Source: Siphonodentalium dalli (taxonomy: Eukaryota; Mollusca; Scaphopoda; Gadilida; Siphonodentaliidae). From it: a DNA stretch of 64,000 nt. Every line of letters starts with the position of its first letter. Position 1 is the stretch's first letter. Location of the stretch: positions 42,111,835 through 42,175,834 of the forward strand of contig CP136066.1 in the NCBI GenBank assembly GCA_032622095.1, read 5' to 3'. The position numbers and the translations under genes were made by a program. Shown piece after piece: positions 24,275-35,873 of the stretch. The notes beneath the pieces are model-generated. The model was not told the DNA's origin. It ran no database searches and was given only the letters and a program-made list of their open reading frames with translations.

Positions 24275-24722
24275 TTACACTGGTGTAAATGTCTTCCATA
24301 GGCCTCAGTGCTAACGTTTTAGCATATAGTGTTGGCAATATAAATGTTGGGTCCAAAATTTTCTTTAAATCTGAAAACTTGACATTTTGGGAAACTTTTT
24401 ACACAAAAAAATCATGTCTGTCTAGCAGGGAATTCGCCTTTAAATCTTATGTTTTCATAACTAGTGTCAGAACCGCATAAAAAAATACTGTCATATCTTA
24501 GACCACACCAAACAATTCAAACTTCAATACAAAGGGTTAATTCCTGTGCCAATGGTTTTGTTTACCTATGGGAAATCATAGGGAAGAGGTGTGATGATTT
24601 TTTTATGTGAAAAGCACACAAGGCTATTGACCAATCAGGGCCCAGTGTCTATTTTATTCTCTCCTATATATTCCTCCCGCATCCGCTAGATGTCACTCCG
24701 AACCCTATTTACACCAGTGTAA
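24275..24722. mobile_element. Family Z MITE, copy 2
   Basis: TTACACTGGTGTAAAT at the left, ATTTACACCAGTGTAA at the right. It abuts the gypsy integrase pseudogene directly, so it marks the point where recognisable pol sequence begins. It either inserted into the retroelement or sits at its truncation point. Confidence 0.88.
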
Positions 24723-24728
24723 CATAAA

Positions 24729-25777
24729 GGGGACAGAGTTGTGATTCCTACAAACTGTGTAACTCGAATCATACAATTGCTACATATTTCACATTTTGGC
24801 ATGGAAAAGACCAAAAACAATGCGAGGCAAACAGTGTATTGGCCAAACATGACGACGGACACTGAGAGCTACATTTCGAAATGTAATACTTGTTTAAAGC
24901 ATATACATGCAAATCAGAAGGAACCACTGCAACCCCATGACATTCCTGAACTCCCATGAAAAAACAAAGTTGGAATAGACATATTTCACTATAAATCAGA
25001 GGATTATCTGATGATTGTGGACTATCACTCGAAATTTCCAGAGACATGTTTATTATCATCCTTGAAGACGTGCAGTGTCATAAATAGTCTAAAATCAGTG
25101 TTCAGTAGACTAGGAATACCGATGACAATAGTCTGTGACAATGCACCAAATCTGACCAGTGAGGAGATGCACATGTTCGCCAAACAATGGGGCATCACAA
25201 TAACAACATCGTCACCACAAAATGTGAAGACACAGGTGAGGATCCACACCTGGCAATATTGGATTTTCGCCATACACCTATTGAAAATGGAATACCATCA
25301 CCTGCTGAGATTATATTCGGTAGAAAGCTGAGAACACGCACACCAGTGAGCAATAAAGTTCTCAAACCTAAAACAACACCAGATGTGATTAATAAAGTTC
25401 GAGAGAGACAGCAGAAGCAGAAATCTGTCCATGATCGATCAGCTAAGAAACTAACACCTGTAACAAAAGGACAAATCGTTAGAATGAGGAATGTGAAAAC
25501 CAATCAGTGGACACCGGCAAAGGTGAAGGACATTTCTGATGCGCCGAACTCATACATCATAGAAACTAAATTTGGTGGAATATATCGAAGGAATAGACGA
25601 GACATTTTGGCAACAAATGAGAAGGAGTATATAAACTTTAAATATGATGATTACGATCAAGACATAACTCCAAATTCTATTACAATCATAAGTAGACCAA
25701 ATCAAAGTTCACAAACCAGAAGTGGCAGAATATCAAAAACACAACTGAGATTTGAAAATGAATACAACTGGAGATGA
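24729..25777 (+). pseudogene. Ty3/gypsy integrase, broken
   Basis: Remains of the integrase end of a Ty3/gypsy pol. From the left: an HHCC zinc-binding region (LLHISHFGM, then CNTCLKH); the start of the catalytic core with GIDIF and, later, VCDNAPN, giving two of the three acidic residues; then DPHLAILDFRHTP and IIFGRKLR from the core's end; then a C-terminal domain containing YIIETKFGGIYRRNRRDIL. Breaks: an in-frame TGA at 24957-24959, and a frame change plus deletion near 25225-25240. The deletion removes the segment that normally holds the catalytic glutamate. It cannot encode an active enzyme. RT, RNase H and gag are absent. The clade resembles K02A2.6-type or Mag-like elements, an inference from protein style only. 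Confidence 0.9.
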
Positions 25778-25839
25778 ACAATGACTCATTATGACTGTAA
25801 ATAATATTGGGACTTAAGTAGAGCTTTAATGTTTGTGGA

Positions 25840-25849
25840 AAAAGGGGGA
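25840..25849 (+). other. Polypurine tract
   Basis: GGAAAAAGGGGGA lies immediately before the LTR start. In LTR retroelements this position primes plus-strand DNA synthesis, which supports the LTR call that follows. Confidence 0.75.
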
Positions 25850-25983
25850 TGTTATATATAGAGAGTTCATATTCCCACGAACTCAATTTTATAGAAGTTA
25901 GTACCTTATACAAATGTCGTACTCAATTATAGATAAGCATCACATACTTTGTATATATCATTCTGCACTCTCTATATATAACA
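25850..25983 (+). mobile_element. Short 3' LTR of the gypsy element (134 bp)
   Basis: Begins TGTTATATATAGAGAG and ends with the inverted CTCTCTATATATAACA, so it has TG...CA ends within a 16 bp inverted repeat. It follows the polypurine tract 73 bp after the integrase stop. No 5' LTR was noticed in the window. LTRs this short are known in Mag-type gypsy elements. Confidence 0.8.
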
Positions 25984-26817
25984 AATACTAATTTCGACCA
26001 TTCTAAAACATGAATCGGCCATTTTAAGCCATACAAAGAACAAAGCTACACGTTTCACAGTTAAAACTAGTCCTATTATACTACCATTAACGTGAAGCAG
26101 GCGCGTATATAGAAGCGGCGTATATGGGCAGCGCAAAAGGGGGCGGACAGCGGAGCGCGTTACATGTCCCTGTGGTGTACCTCAAGCATTTCCAACTATT
26201 GGAAATATCAAACCCAACACCCGAATGGTGCTCATGGGAATGCGACGCTTGGAATCTCTCCCCTGATGTTGAGACATTCTGGACTCCTCGACCTTTGACC
26301 TATTATGCAGTATACGCATTCTGTGCTGTCCGCCCTTTGACCTCTTATGCAGTATACGACACGGAGAATGACGAGGTTTGCCGAATGGATGATGGGAATG
26401 CGACACTCGGATTCTCTCCCTTGTTTATGAGAGTGCGACATCAAACTCCATACAGCGCCCTCTATACGCTATCGCTGCGATATAGCACTGCCACAATGAT
26501 GGTGCTTTGCAGACGATAAATCTATTTTACATATCGTCGCGGAACTGTATTTAGTCATCTATTATTTTTTTATTTTTTTAGTTTGCAATAATGGTAATTC
26601 TTTCGGTATTGATAAGAACAATATGAACTGAGCCAGACATAGACAATTTTAATCCTAAAACGTACGAACTAAAACACGTAAGAATTCCTTACCAATTAAT
26701 GTCATTATGGCAGTGGTATCTCAGCGGAGCGATGGGAGATAACTTTGCCTGGAGTTTGGTGCGACATGTGCACTCGGGTTCTCTCCCCTGATGACGAGAG
26801 AGCGACACACGTATTGG
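25984..26817. other. Unassigned DNA with short internal repeats
   Basis: Between 26280 and 26360 the blocks CCTTTGACCTATTATGCAGT and CCTTTGACCTCTTATGCAGT form a two-unit repeat. CTCTCCCCTGATG/TTGAGACATTC-type blocks recur at 26255 and 26780. A 131-codon ORF crosses this but its internal repetition follows the DNA repeats, so it is not accepted as a gene. Confidence 0.4.
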
Positions 26818-27264
26818 TTACAGTGAAGTAATTATTTCCCATAGGCCTCAGTGTTAACATATAATGGCCTGCAGCCCTGACTATCCACGAATTGTGATAA
26901 ATGAGTACATGGTCACCAGGATTGACATCTGCGCAAAGTTTCTGCATGAAAAAAATGATATCGTCGAGCATGGAATGTACCTTTAAATTTGGGATTTATA
27001 ATCGAGAGTCAGAATTGCATGAAAAAAATATTGACATTTTTTACCTCAAACCAAAAAAAATTAATCTAGGAACCACGTGCTTTACAATGTGCCAATGTTT
27101 TGTTTGGAGTCTGAAATTTCAAGAGGAGTGATTGCATGTATTTTATATGTTTAAATATCGAAACTACTATTAACCAACCAGAGCTCAGAATTTTTTTAAT
27201 TCTCTCCTGCATCTTGGTCCAAAATCCGTTGGAGGGCGCTACCGATCGAATTACTTCACTGTAA
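26818..27264. mobile_element. Family Z relative with different ends, copy 4
   Basis: The interior follows Z (ATAGGCCTCAGTG near the left, ACCAACCAGAGC and TTCTCTCCTGCAT near the right). The inverted ends, however, are TTACAGTGAAGTAATT and AATTACTTCACTGTAA instead of TTACACTGGTGTAAAT. Both ends changed in the same way, so it is a separate subfamily rather than random decay. Confidence 0.75.
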
Positions 27265-28343
27265 CATATTCTCTCACATGATCATGGGAATGCACATATT
27301 CCAACCAAAAAGCAATCCTCACTAAAGCTGGAGTTCAATCGATCAAACTTAAGTGTCTTTTAGGTTGCTTATCCCCAAAATTGAATGCAATTGCGGTTTA
27401 ATGAAACCTCGCGAGTGAGTGGATCCATTTGTGATTGTTATATTGATCTCGGCTGATAGTGTGACGAGGAGTGGATCCTAATTATGGACTTAAGAACGTC
27501 TGCCAGCAATCTTAACTGTCGTCTGCTCTGCTGGAAAGAAATTGGTCTCCGTGGATCGGATCTGATTCATTCTGGGCCACTGAGCTAGCTCATAGGCGAC
27601 GGAACAGGGTTGAGCACACACACATGGTCTCCATACAACTTGCCGGCGACAGACATATGTAAAATGCTCATATTTTAATGGGGGAAAAGTTCCCTTGAAG
27701 CTGCACGAAGGTTTGCCCTCTCGACCGTCAAACTTGTTCAGCCTCTCTAACTGCATGACATTGGCTCGGAATAGGTATATAATTTCGGCCGCGATTTAAA
27801 GGGTAATGTGGTGCGGTGTCTCCATAGACCTCATTTGATTCATTGTACCCCCGTGACGAAGTTATGGGGTATTTTTAGGAGTCAGCTTGTCCGTCCGTCT
27901 GTCGGGGCGTGGACGCAACTGTGTCCTACATTTTTCAGTCAACATTTGTTTAACTTGGCACATACATTTAGTAACAGTGGAACCTGTGAATCTGCGATTA
28001 TGATGTCCTTCTGACACAGCTAGTGGGGTTATCTCCGTTTTGGGATTTTCGATTTTTCGTAACACCCTGTAACATCTATAATTTTATCCGAACTTGTGTT
28101 CCTTGTGGGGGTTTTTTTTTCTTCGAAAAACAGATATGTTAATATGGATACATTTAGTGAGCCCGAATGCACTGCGGGATATAGTTATTCCCACTGGATC
28201 AGTCCTGCTTCTATAGTTGAGCCCGGGCCATTGAGCTTTGGCCGACCTCTTCTGATCGTATATGTAAGCCGAATCAATTCATGGGGTATTTTGTTTATTG
28301 AGATTTGCCGTCGTTTTGGTTGCTATATAGGCAATGCCATGAC
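27265..28343. other. Unassigned DNA
   Basis: No gene recognised. GTCCGTCCGTCTGTC-type sequence near 27888 and the surrounding block (GGCACATACATTTAG) resemble degenerate dispersed repeats. Sequence resembling TATGGGGTATTTTTAGGAG recurs near 28280. Confidence 0.4.
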
Positions 28344-28440
28344 GTTGATGGTCGTGCCAATGTGTTATTTCCTGGCGTTGATAGTCGTACCAATGTGCTT
28401 TTGCCCGGCGTTGATAATCGTACCAATGTGTGGACGAGAG
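28344..28440. repeat. 33 bp tandem repeat, three units
   Basis: GTTGATGGTCGTGCCAATGT and its variants start at 28344, 28377 and 28410. Since 33 is divisible by three, both overlapping ORFs gain periodic peptides; that is a by-product. Confidence 0.8.
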
Positions 28441-29254
28441 GCCGCACACAGTGTTAACTTCATGCACCGAACTCAACTGCACGCAGAGTCCAACCGGTAA
28501 TCACTTAGAAACCACCGATAATCTCCTAGAAACCACCCGGTAAGGACATACATGTAGTAACCTCGGGAAACTGACACACATGCGCAGACACACGAACAAG
28601 GATAGCTTCACTTTTTACCATAAATCAGCGCCTATCTGGAATAGATCCATTCTGCTTCGGCATGGCTGCATGACGGCTAGCTGTGTGTGTTGTAGGTATA
28701 CATCCTTCCTAACGGACTGAGCCAACCGGCTACGTGGGATGGCTTGGAATTGTTCTGGGTGGCTTGAGCCCGGGATGTTCGAAAGGTCCTCTCCTTCACC
28801 CATCATATTACGCCTGTATTAATAAAATCATAACATAACAATACATTAATGAATTTTTCTTTCTTTATTGTTCTATTCTTTGGTAGGTCTTCTTTTGGTG
28901 GTGGAGAGGTACACGAGGCTCTTAATGAAGTTGTTTGGTCAAGATAGCTTGCGCTATGCTAGCAGTACACGATTTCGGGTGTTGTTGGGGGGTAAACAAT
29001 AAACAAAGTTGTTTCTGCGGGCATAACTGCCAGTGTAGCCTGTTTTATATTATGACATTTATGCATGGTTTGATGGTTTAACTATTTTACAAAACTGGGG
29101 GGGGGGGTGAACAATTGCATGGGTTGCATGCGTAACATGATTTGCGTATAAACCGTGTGTTTGTTTAAAGGAAAATATCCCGAATGCTCTCCCCTGAATT
29201 GATCTGCTCTTGCAAGACAACATTTTGAAATTGCTACCATAACATTTGTCTATG
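28441..29254. other. Unassigned DNA beyond the LINE 3' end
   Basis: No gene recognised. Includes a G run at about 29096-29107. Some of 28850-29254 could be the 3' UTR of the minus-strand LINE, but no poly(A) or terminal repeat was found to prove it. Confidence 0.35.
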
Positions 29255-30212
29255 TCAAATATTTCTCAGCTCTAACATAGCTCTATCAGGTATACATAAT
29301 TTAAGAAATTTATTTGCTGACATTCGAGTGCATATGGCATCGACAAATTTGTTATTGAAATAGGATTTGGAAAGTAGAATTTCCATGTGAGTATAGGAGT
29401 CAACTTCTCTGAGAAAGGAGGACCCAAAATGCCCATGATCTTGCACCTTTATAGGCTTCTTGTTTTGATTCATTGAAAACCATTATGACGGATTTGGATG
29501 AAATATAACCGAAGCGCCACTTATTACTGTGTTTAATGCATAACTCATATAAGCCAATAAGACCTGGTCCGGATAGAGAGAGAAGCGCTATGTCATCGGC
29601 TTGGGTAGGAGATGAACAATTCAATGAGTGGATACGAATGCCTAATTTTGATTTATGAATAATATGGAGAGGTCGTCTGCGTATATTGTGTACCACAGAG
29701 GTGATAGTATGGACCCCTGTCTGGTTCCTTGCGACAAGGAAAACCAGTCGGAATATGCTCCGTCGCTGCGGATACAACATTTTATGTCAGACAATAATTC
29801 TCGTATGATATGCCATGCAAGTTTTGCCTTTTAATCATCTGTGAAATAATTTAAACAAGAGGCCATTGGGCCACACACAATCGAAAGCTTTACCCACATC
29901 CAATAGCCATGAGTAAAGCTTATTGTGGTGTTCCCTGACGTAACTGATACATTCTTGCACAAAACAGGATGTCATGGTGCAACTGATCCCTTTTTCAAAA
30001 CCGTGTTGTAACGGATGGACGGCGACTAAAGACGGTGTGTACGTTTCCAATCGAAGTGATACCACTCTCTCAAATATCGTATAAATGGTAGGTAATATGG
30101 TAATTGCTCGGTAGCTATCAAAGCTGTCTTTAAGTTTTCGTCCTCCCTTGTAAAGAGACACCACGACGCCCCGTTTCGCTATACAAGAGGTACATCTGAG
30201 TATTCAAACATA

Positions 30213-30276
30213 TGTGACCCGCCATATCAAATCCAGTCGTAAGTCGGTATTGTTTTACCCTGTGCCAATGCAGTCT

Positions 30277-30318
<42 letters not shown>

Positions 30319-30669
30319 AGAATGCATTGGCCTAACAATTTTTTATCATTTTTTTTAAATAAATGTTTCTTACAATTTTTAGGACATAAAATAAAAAACA
30401 TCCATTACCCTGCAGGGAGCCCCACACATATATAGAATCATATAGAAGAGTGTCGTCTGCTCATGTTTGTCTGGGGCTCTGTATGGGTGAAATTATAAAA
30501 TTGTTAAAGAATACAAGAACAAATTATTAAAATTGTAAAAAATTGTTAGGCCAATGCATTCTCTTATATATGCGAGGCGACCTATGGTCGACTCGCATAT
30601 ATAAAAGAATGCATTGGCACAGGGTAAAAAAATCCCGACTTACGACTGGATTTGATATGGCGGGTCACA
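30213..30669. mobile_element. Family A MITE, copy 5 (inserted in the LINE)
   Basis: TA at both flanks (30211-30212, 30670-30671). The right module is normal (30551-30617). In the left module (30265-30330) the central part of the hairpin has been replaced by an uninterrupted TA run of about 40 bp, leaving only the outer stems. It interrupts the RT region, so it is younger than the LINE. Confidence 0.92.
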
Positions 30670-31958
30670 TATGTGAGAATAAATGTGCGAAGCAACTGAG
30701 CAACGCTTCACCACCGTAAAGTATGTGCTCATAGAAACTGAGTCGTATCCATGTGCTTTGTTCCTATATATCTAGTCTGTTGAGTAAGTTACTGAGTTCA
30801 TATGCGGTTACAGGATGTGTAATAAGTACATCACATCAGCTTGATGATGAGTGACTGGTGGTGTTAATGATGAAATTATTTACAAAGTTATATATAGTTG
30901 TCTACATCATATACTGGATCAGTTGACTCAGTGAAGATTGATTTATAATATTCAGCCCATGCGCTGACTATCTCCGTTCTACCTCTGAGAATGGTGTCGT
31001 TATGTTTGAAGAAAGGGAGAGAAGAGTTGTGACTTTTTCTGTCACTTTTCAGTAAGCGGTAGAACGTTGCTAGGTCCAGTTCAAGCTCGAAATGCTTATC
31101 GCGCAAAACAATTTACTGGATTTTCTACGTTGACAGATCGGAAGTTACGTTTTGCATCTTTATAGTTTGCATATATGAAGGAAATAAGTTGCCTCTTGGT
31201 CGGCCATCTTGAATCCAGAAAGGCTTCATCGGGTGCCTTTGAAATTTTGATATGGGAATGACTTCTCTGGATGAACGCAGAAGCGCGTTTACTATATCGT
31301 TATCTATATTGATCCAACGAGAATATATCGGTAATTTGAAATTGAGGAAGGTACGATTCCAGTTTTGACTGGTAATCTTCCAGAAGATCGGTGTTGTTAT
31401 TTAAAAGCTTCCATCTGAATTTCTCTGGAGCCTGGCTGTCGAAGAACAGTCGAGATCAAATTCTTTAGACATTTCGATATATAGGCTTATATGATTAGAA
31501 ACATTAAGGGAAGCGTCGTAAAATATTTGAGCATTGACCGGATTAGAAAATGGTCGATATTAGACCCGACTGAAGAATCATCTGCAAGTACGAAGGTTGT
31601 TATATTTGAGTCGGCGCTTGGGACTTCAATGACATATTTTAAAGAGAAGTGTGCGAGCAATTCTTGAAATCGCTTATTACGATTATCACTTCTCGCCAAC
31701 ATCCCATTGAAGTCACCGATCAGGATCGGAGTACCTAGAGGTATGAATAATTCTAAGATATCGTACAATGACTTGATATACGTGTCGTATAGTTCGGCGG
31801 GAGAGGTTGAGGAAGGTAAGTATACTTAAAATATGTACATGAAGGAATTTGGAGTAATTTCGAGTTGTATATAGCTGCTATGCGGTCATCTTCAAGGTCG
31901 ACGACTGAAATTTTAGAATCGTGACGGTCGTGGCATATAAGATACTGACGCCACCAGG

Positions 31959-32511
31959 GGGGGGGGGGGGTGAAAAAATTTCTTCCGGCACGTATGCCGG
32001 GGTGGGTGGGTGGTCAAAGCCACCAACAAGCAATTTTTTCCGCAACTAAAAAAAAATTTACCGCTTGTTTTTAGTGTTTTGGCAATGAGCTGGGCTTCAA
32101 AACCACTTTGAATCAGTTTGAATGAGAGAAATAATGTAATTCTAACTGGTAAACTGACTGCAGGCAGGCAGGCAGGCAGTTTTGAAATCCAAGATGGCCG
32201 CTGGCAGCCATGTTTTTTTGGCCGAATGACCTCAAAATTACTTATTCCTATTTACATGTCCATGTTAACATCCATGATAAATAGTATGCACATAAATTCA
32301 TATACAGCTGTTTACAGTGAATTTCCCCCCGCAAATCTCTGTTTTAGTGTTAAAAGGGGGGGTGGGTGTCAAAAAATGGTCGGAAAAAACTGCCGAAAAC
32401 GGAAAAAAATTTGGCGGTGGGGGTGGGTGGGTACAAAAAATGATCGAAAGGGGAAAAAATGCCATACGTGCCTGAAATTTTTTTCCGACCCCCCCCCCCC
32501 CCCCCCCCCCC
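31959..32511. mobile_element. Family J element, copy 2 (inserted in the LINE)
   Basis: Begins with a G run and ends with a C run. Just inside, CACGTATGCCGGGGTGGG on the left is answered by CATACGTGCCTGAAA on the right. The flanks carry a direct repeat CTGACGCCACCAG (31946-31958 and 32512-32524), taken here as a 13 bp target duplication in the LINE endonuclease. The interior has CCAAGATGGCCGCTGG and a short GGCA tandem (32162-32178). The true run lengths of G and C are uncertain. Confidence 0.8.
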
Positions 32512-32824
32512 TGACGCCACCAGCGGTTCTGCCTCTCTGATTTGGCTGTCGTTGCCTTTGCTCATATATAGACTGTGTGTGCGCGGTATAGTTGGGAGAC
32601 AGGGTGTCCATGAAGCTTGCATTCGCACTGCACAGCCAGTGTTCACTCACGCCACAAATGTCGATTGAATTATCCGATAAAATTAACTAGATAAGAAGGG
32701 AGCTGAAAATACCATGCAGTCACATTCTAATTGAGAAGTTTAAACATGATTAGATATGGTGCACGAAATATACGTTATGCATTTGTTACCGGGTTACAGA
32801 GGTTACAAGTCAATAAACACGTGT

Positions 32825-33150
32825 AACATAAAACACCTCGGATTTTTGAAACGACTTCCAAATGTAACTTTGTATAAACCCTCTTTATACAAGGATGGGT
32901 GAAATACATTCATTTTCCTAGTTGGAGAAATTCTCTGATAGTCATTTGTATCTATATAACAAAAAACACGTCGCATTTTTAAACGACTTCCAAATGTAAC
33001 TTTGTAACCCTTTTTAAACAAGGACGGGTGAAATGTTTTCATTTTCCTAGTTGGAGTTATTCTCTGATAAGCATTTGTAACTTTGTGACAAAAAACACGT
33101 CGCATTTTTAAACGACTTCCAAATGTAACTTTGTAACCCTTTTTTAACAA
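32825..33150. repeat. About 130 bp tandem repeat, 2.4 units
   Basis: The block AACGACTTCCAAATGTAACT recurs near 32850, 32982 and 33111. Between occurrences lie CAAGGATGGGTGAAAT, TTTTCCTAGTTGGAG and TTCTCTGATA. The minus-strand ORF of 126 codons simply translates this array. Confidence 0.85.
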
Positions 33151-33931
33151 GTAACTGATTACAAATCTGCCATATATGAACATGATGGGTTGATGTTTGA
33201 GTTTGAGCCATGCCCGTAATGAACTACAATTTCATGGTCCGGGATATTCCGTTTGAACCCATTGTTGCAATTTTGTATCTGGTATCTATACAGCTTTCCC
33301 AATGGTGAAAAGTTCCGATATCATTCAGGCATGTTTGAAATTGTTGGCCAACACCATGCATCCACTCCCGCCGCAACCCACACATGTACATCCTGTGTGC
33401 TTGGATACACCCACTGCTTAGTGTGTTATCCACATTAATTCACCAGAATACCAAACAAGGTTACACCTTTTCCCCTTTTGACCCGTGTAAATTAACCTGG
33501 ATTATCAGGATTAGCCCCCTCTTGTTACGTTAATTAACAGAATTTCCATTCCGCGACAAGCCTTTTAAAATGTATACATTCTCAATATTAATGAATATGT
33601 TAGAATAGAACGGTAGAATCTCACAGGTAAATCGCAGGTAAACACAGCTGTTTCTGTCCCATTGTAAACATCGCACGGTGTTTATATAAATTTCCTATGT
33701 TTGAGAAGGTGTAAGGCGGGGATTAAATTTAGACAAGTTCATATTTTGTGTGCAAATCATTTCATGAAGTCAAATATGTGAGAGCGACATTCCGCGAGTA
33801 CATGGGAACTGCTTGAGAGTTGAGACGGTATCCAATTAACAAGTGAAAACTGTAAATCATTTCTGACTCCAGCAGCAACAGACGCATTAAGAGGGAGGGA
33901 AAGTGGCAACAAATAAATGGGGAATTCAGTA
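33151..33931. other. Unassigned DNA
   Basis: No gene, inverted-repeat element or array recognised. Confidence 0.45.
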
Positions 33932-34303
33932 TTAAAGTGATGTGAAACATTACAGCATGGTGATCGATTAGAAATAGAGAATAATCTTGTTCAAAGTAGT
34001 AATTTTTACAAATGTATACACACCGTCATTCTTATACATGTATATTAATTAATTGCAGTAACTCTTGATGGGAAATCGTTTTCGTTAGTTTATTGCAGAT
34101 AGATGCGTCCCGAATCGAGTAGTAAATATTTACAATTCAGCCTAGTTCAGACGATGTTTTCTATGGAGTGGTAGGGTCGTTTAGCTTCAGATTTTCGGCG
34201 ATGTTAGCAGAATGTTACATTCCTCCGGTTGGCATAGTGCCTGAATACTAACTTATCAGTTTTACGCACCCGAACAAGTACCCGGTACATAACATGTCTT
34301 TAA
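33932..34303. mobile_element. Family N repeat, copy 2 (TTAA-flanked)
   Basis: TTAAAGTGATGTGAAACATT at the left and ACATGTCTTTAA at the right. It aligns along its length with 915-1294, including GATGCGTCCCGAATCGAGTA and TGTTACATTCCTCCGGTTGG. Confidence 0.75.
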
Positions 34304-34737
34304 TTTTCAAGACAAGATTATTCAATATTTACAAACCGTAGAATAATACTTCATGTCTTGTTGGAATGTCTGAGCATATATGTAGTGACAACGCAAAGCA
34401 TATTTTTCATTTTATGTTTTGTTTTGTGACATTTGATGGAAATATTATAAACAATGATAAACAATGGTGACCTGCGTTTTAATGATGTCCAATAATATCC
34501 AACCTAGGATGAAAATCAAGATTCCGCTTCGCGTTGTCACTAGATAAGTCTTCAAACTTTCCAAAAAGGTATGCTATGGTCACCTGCGCTTTGTAAGGTT
34601 TGATCAATCTTTTCTTAAAAATTAACACTGAATTCCCCATTCAAATGTTGCCACTTTACCTCCCTCTTAACAGCCATACATTCAGTGTTCAACGCTCAGT
34701 CCATGCGACCACATCATACATTCGTGAACACTATCAC

Positions 34738-35126
34738 TTAACCCTTCCATGGCTGGAGCTTCCTGTAGGGAGCCCCATACAGGTGGCAGCTGCATGGTAT
34801 TGCTGAGTGTCGTCTGCTCACGTCTGTGAGGGGCTCCATAAGGGTAGTTTAACACTTCCATGACTGGAGCTTCCCTGAAATTTGGCGGAAAACCTGTGCC
34901 AATTCATCATCTTATATATGCGAGTCTCCCATAGGGAGTCTCGCATATATATAAGAGAATAAATTGGCCTTTTCAATAATTACATTGACCTGATCGTAAG
35001 CCATTGTATTATATTATATATGCTAGGCTCCCTATGGCAACTCGGATATATAAGAGAATACACTATAGCACAGGATCTTTAATCTGCACCATCGCAGCTC
35101 CCACCACGAACCCCATGAAAGGGTAA
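34738..35126. mobile_element. Family G element, copy 2
   Basis: Starts TTAACCCTTCCATGGCTGG and ends CCCCATGAAAGGGTAA (inverted). It contains a G-specific version of the hairpin module at 34899-34967, with loop CTCCCATAGGGAG instead of CGACCATAGGTCG, and a second decayed one at about 34999-35065. The left part (34760-34845) has the block GAGTGTCGTCTGCTCACGTC inside GGGAGCCCC/GGGGCTCC, which matches the centre of family A. Confidence 0.75.
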
Positions 35127-35222
35127 AAGAGACACATAATATATTCAATTGTCGAATTAAAGATGCACTGTCCGATTTGGAAACATAAACCCATCATCTT
35201 TGATTCTTTATAGGGGAGACCC

Positions 35223-35477
35223 GGGCAAAGTGGGACACCAACGGTTTTCATGAAATTTTAGATAGGGTTTTCACCGGAAAAACTGGAACGCCGTTGATTG
35301 GTATGCAAATCCCCATCGGCGCATATAACCAAGTGGTCATTGATAACAAACAACATCTCGGTATGTCCCTTTTTGAACATCATGTTTTGTCCCACTTTGC
35401 CCGTGGCTTTGGGCAAAGTGGGACATCGCATTGTGCAAGGTGGGACAATAAGCCAGGCTATCCGGGCAAAGTGGGAC
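35223..35477. repeat. GGGCAAAGTGGGAC repeat cluster (W)
   Basis: Forward copies of GGGCAAAGTGGGACA at 35223, 35411 and 35463, a variant near 35433, and one inverted copy at 35389-35402. The 35223/35402 pair could be the ends of a 180 bp element, with further ends piled beside it. No gene accepted. Confidence 0.65.
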
Positions 35478-35569
35478 AGCAAAATCAAAGAAACAGTGCA
35501 AGTTGCCCTTGCTCAGGTCTACTCTACGTATTCTTTACCGATGTAGTACGTCTATATATGATCGACGTA

Positions 35570-35670
35570 GCTACGCCACTGTATATGCGTGCAAGTACGC
35601 CGAAGTAGGGCGTATAATTTCGACGATGTAGGGCGTAGCTTCCCCGATGTAGGGCGTAGCTTCGCCGATC
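35570..35670. repeat. About 21 bp tandem repeat
   Basis: Three to four degenerate units of CGATGTAGGGCGTAGCTTC. Confidence 0.7.
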
Positions 35671-35873
35671 TATAGGCGTGAATGTTTTTTTTGTAAGTGA
35701 CTGCTCCATGATTCCCTATTAGACTGCATACTGTTTTCAGTAAAATGTACAGGTCCTGAAAAAAATCTGTAATATTGACATAATAAAATGTATATCAAGT
35801 GTGCTCCTTCTGGAACGGAATAGTCGACGGGGTATCTTCATCCAATGTCTCAGTCGAATAGATGCATAGCACG

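Larger units (their letters stand above)
29255..32668 (-). pseudogene. Degenerate LINE (endonuclease plus RT)
   Basis: Read leftward on the minus strand. An APE-type endonuclease begins near 32668 and is split by J copy 2. It continues near 31768 with ILIGDFNG and SNIDHFLI, two of the usual catalytic motifs. A linker follows at 31106-30888. The reverse transcriptase follows at 30164-29835 (SYRAITILPTIYTIFERVV; LLDVGKAFDCVW), then at 29780-29400 the QADDIALLS form of the active-site box, then a C-terminal part (29473-29255) in another frame. Multiple frame changes and two insertions (30213-30669 and 31959-32511) make it dead. Clade not assigned. Confidence 0.85.

Noticed and set aside
26124..26519. 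Plus-strand ORF of 131 codons
   Set aside because: Internal peptide repeats follow DNA repeats (CCTTTGACC...TATGCAGTATACG) and no domain was recognised.
28096..28500. Plus-strand ORF of 134 codons
   Set aside because: Its repeated VPMC segments come from the 33 bp tandem repeat.
30130..30435. Ile/Tyr repeat ORFs on both strands
   Set aside because: Translation of the TA run in A copy 5.
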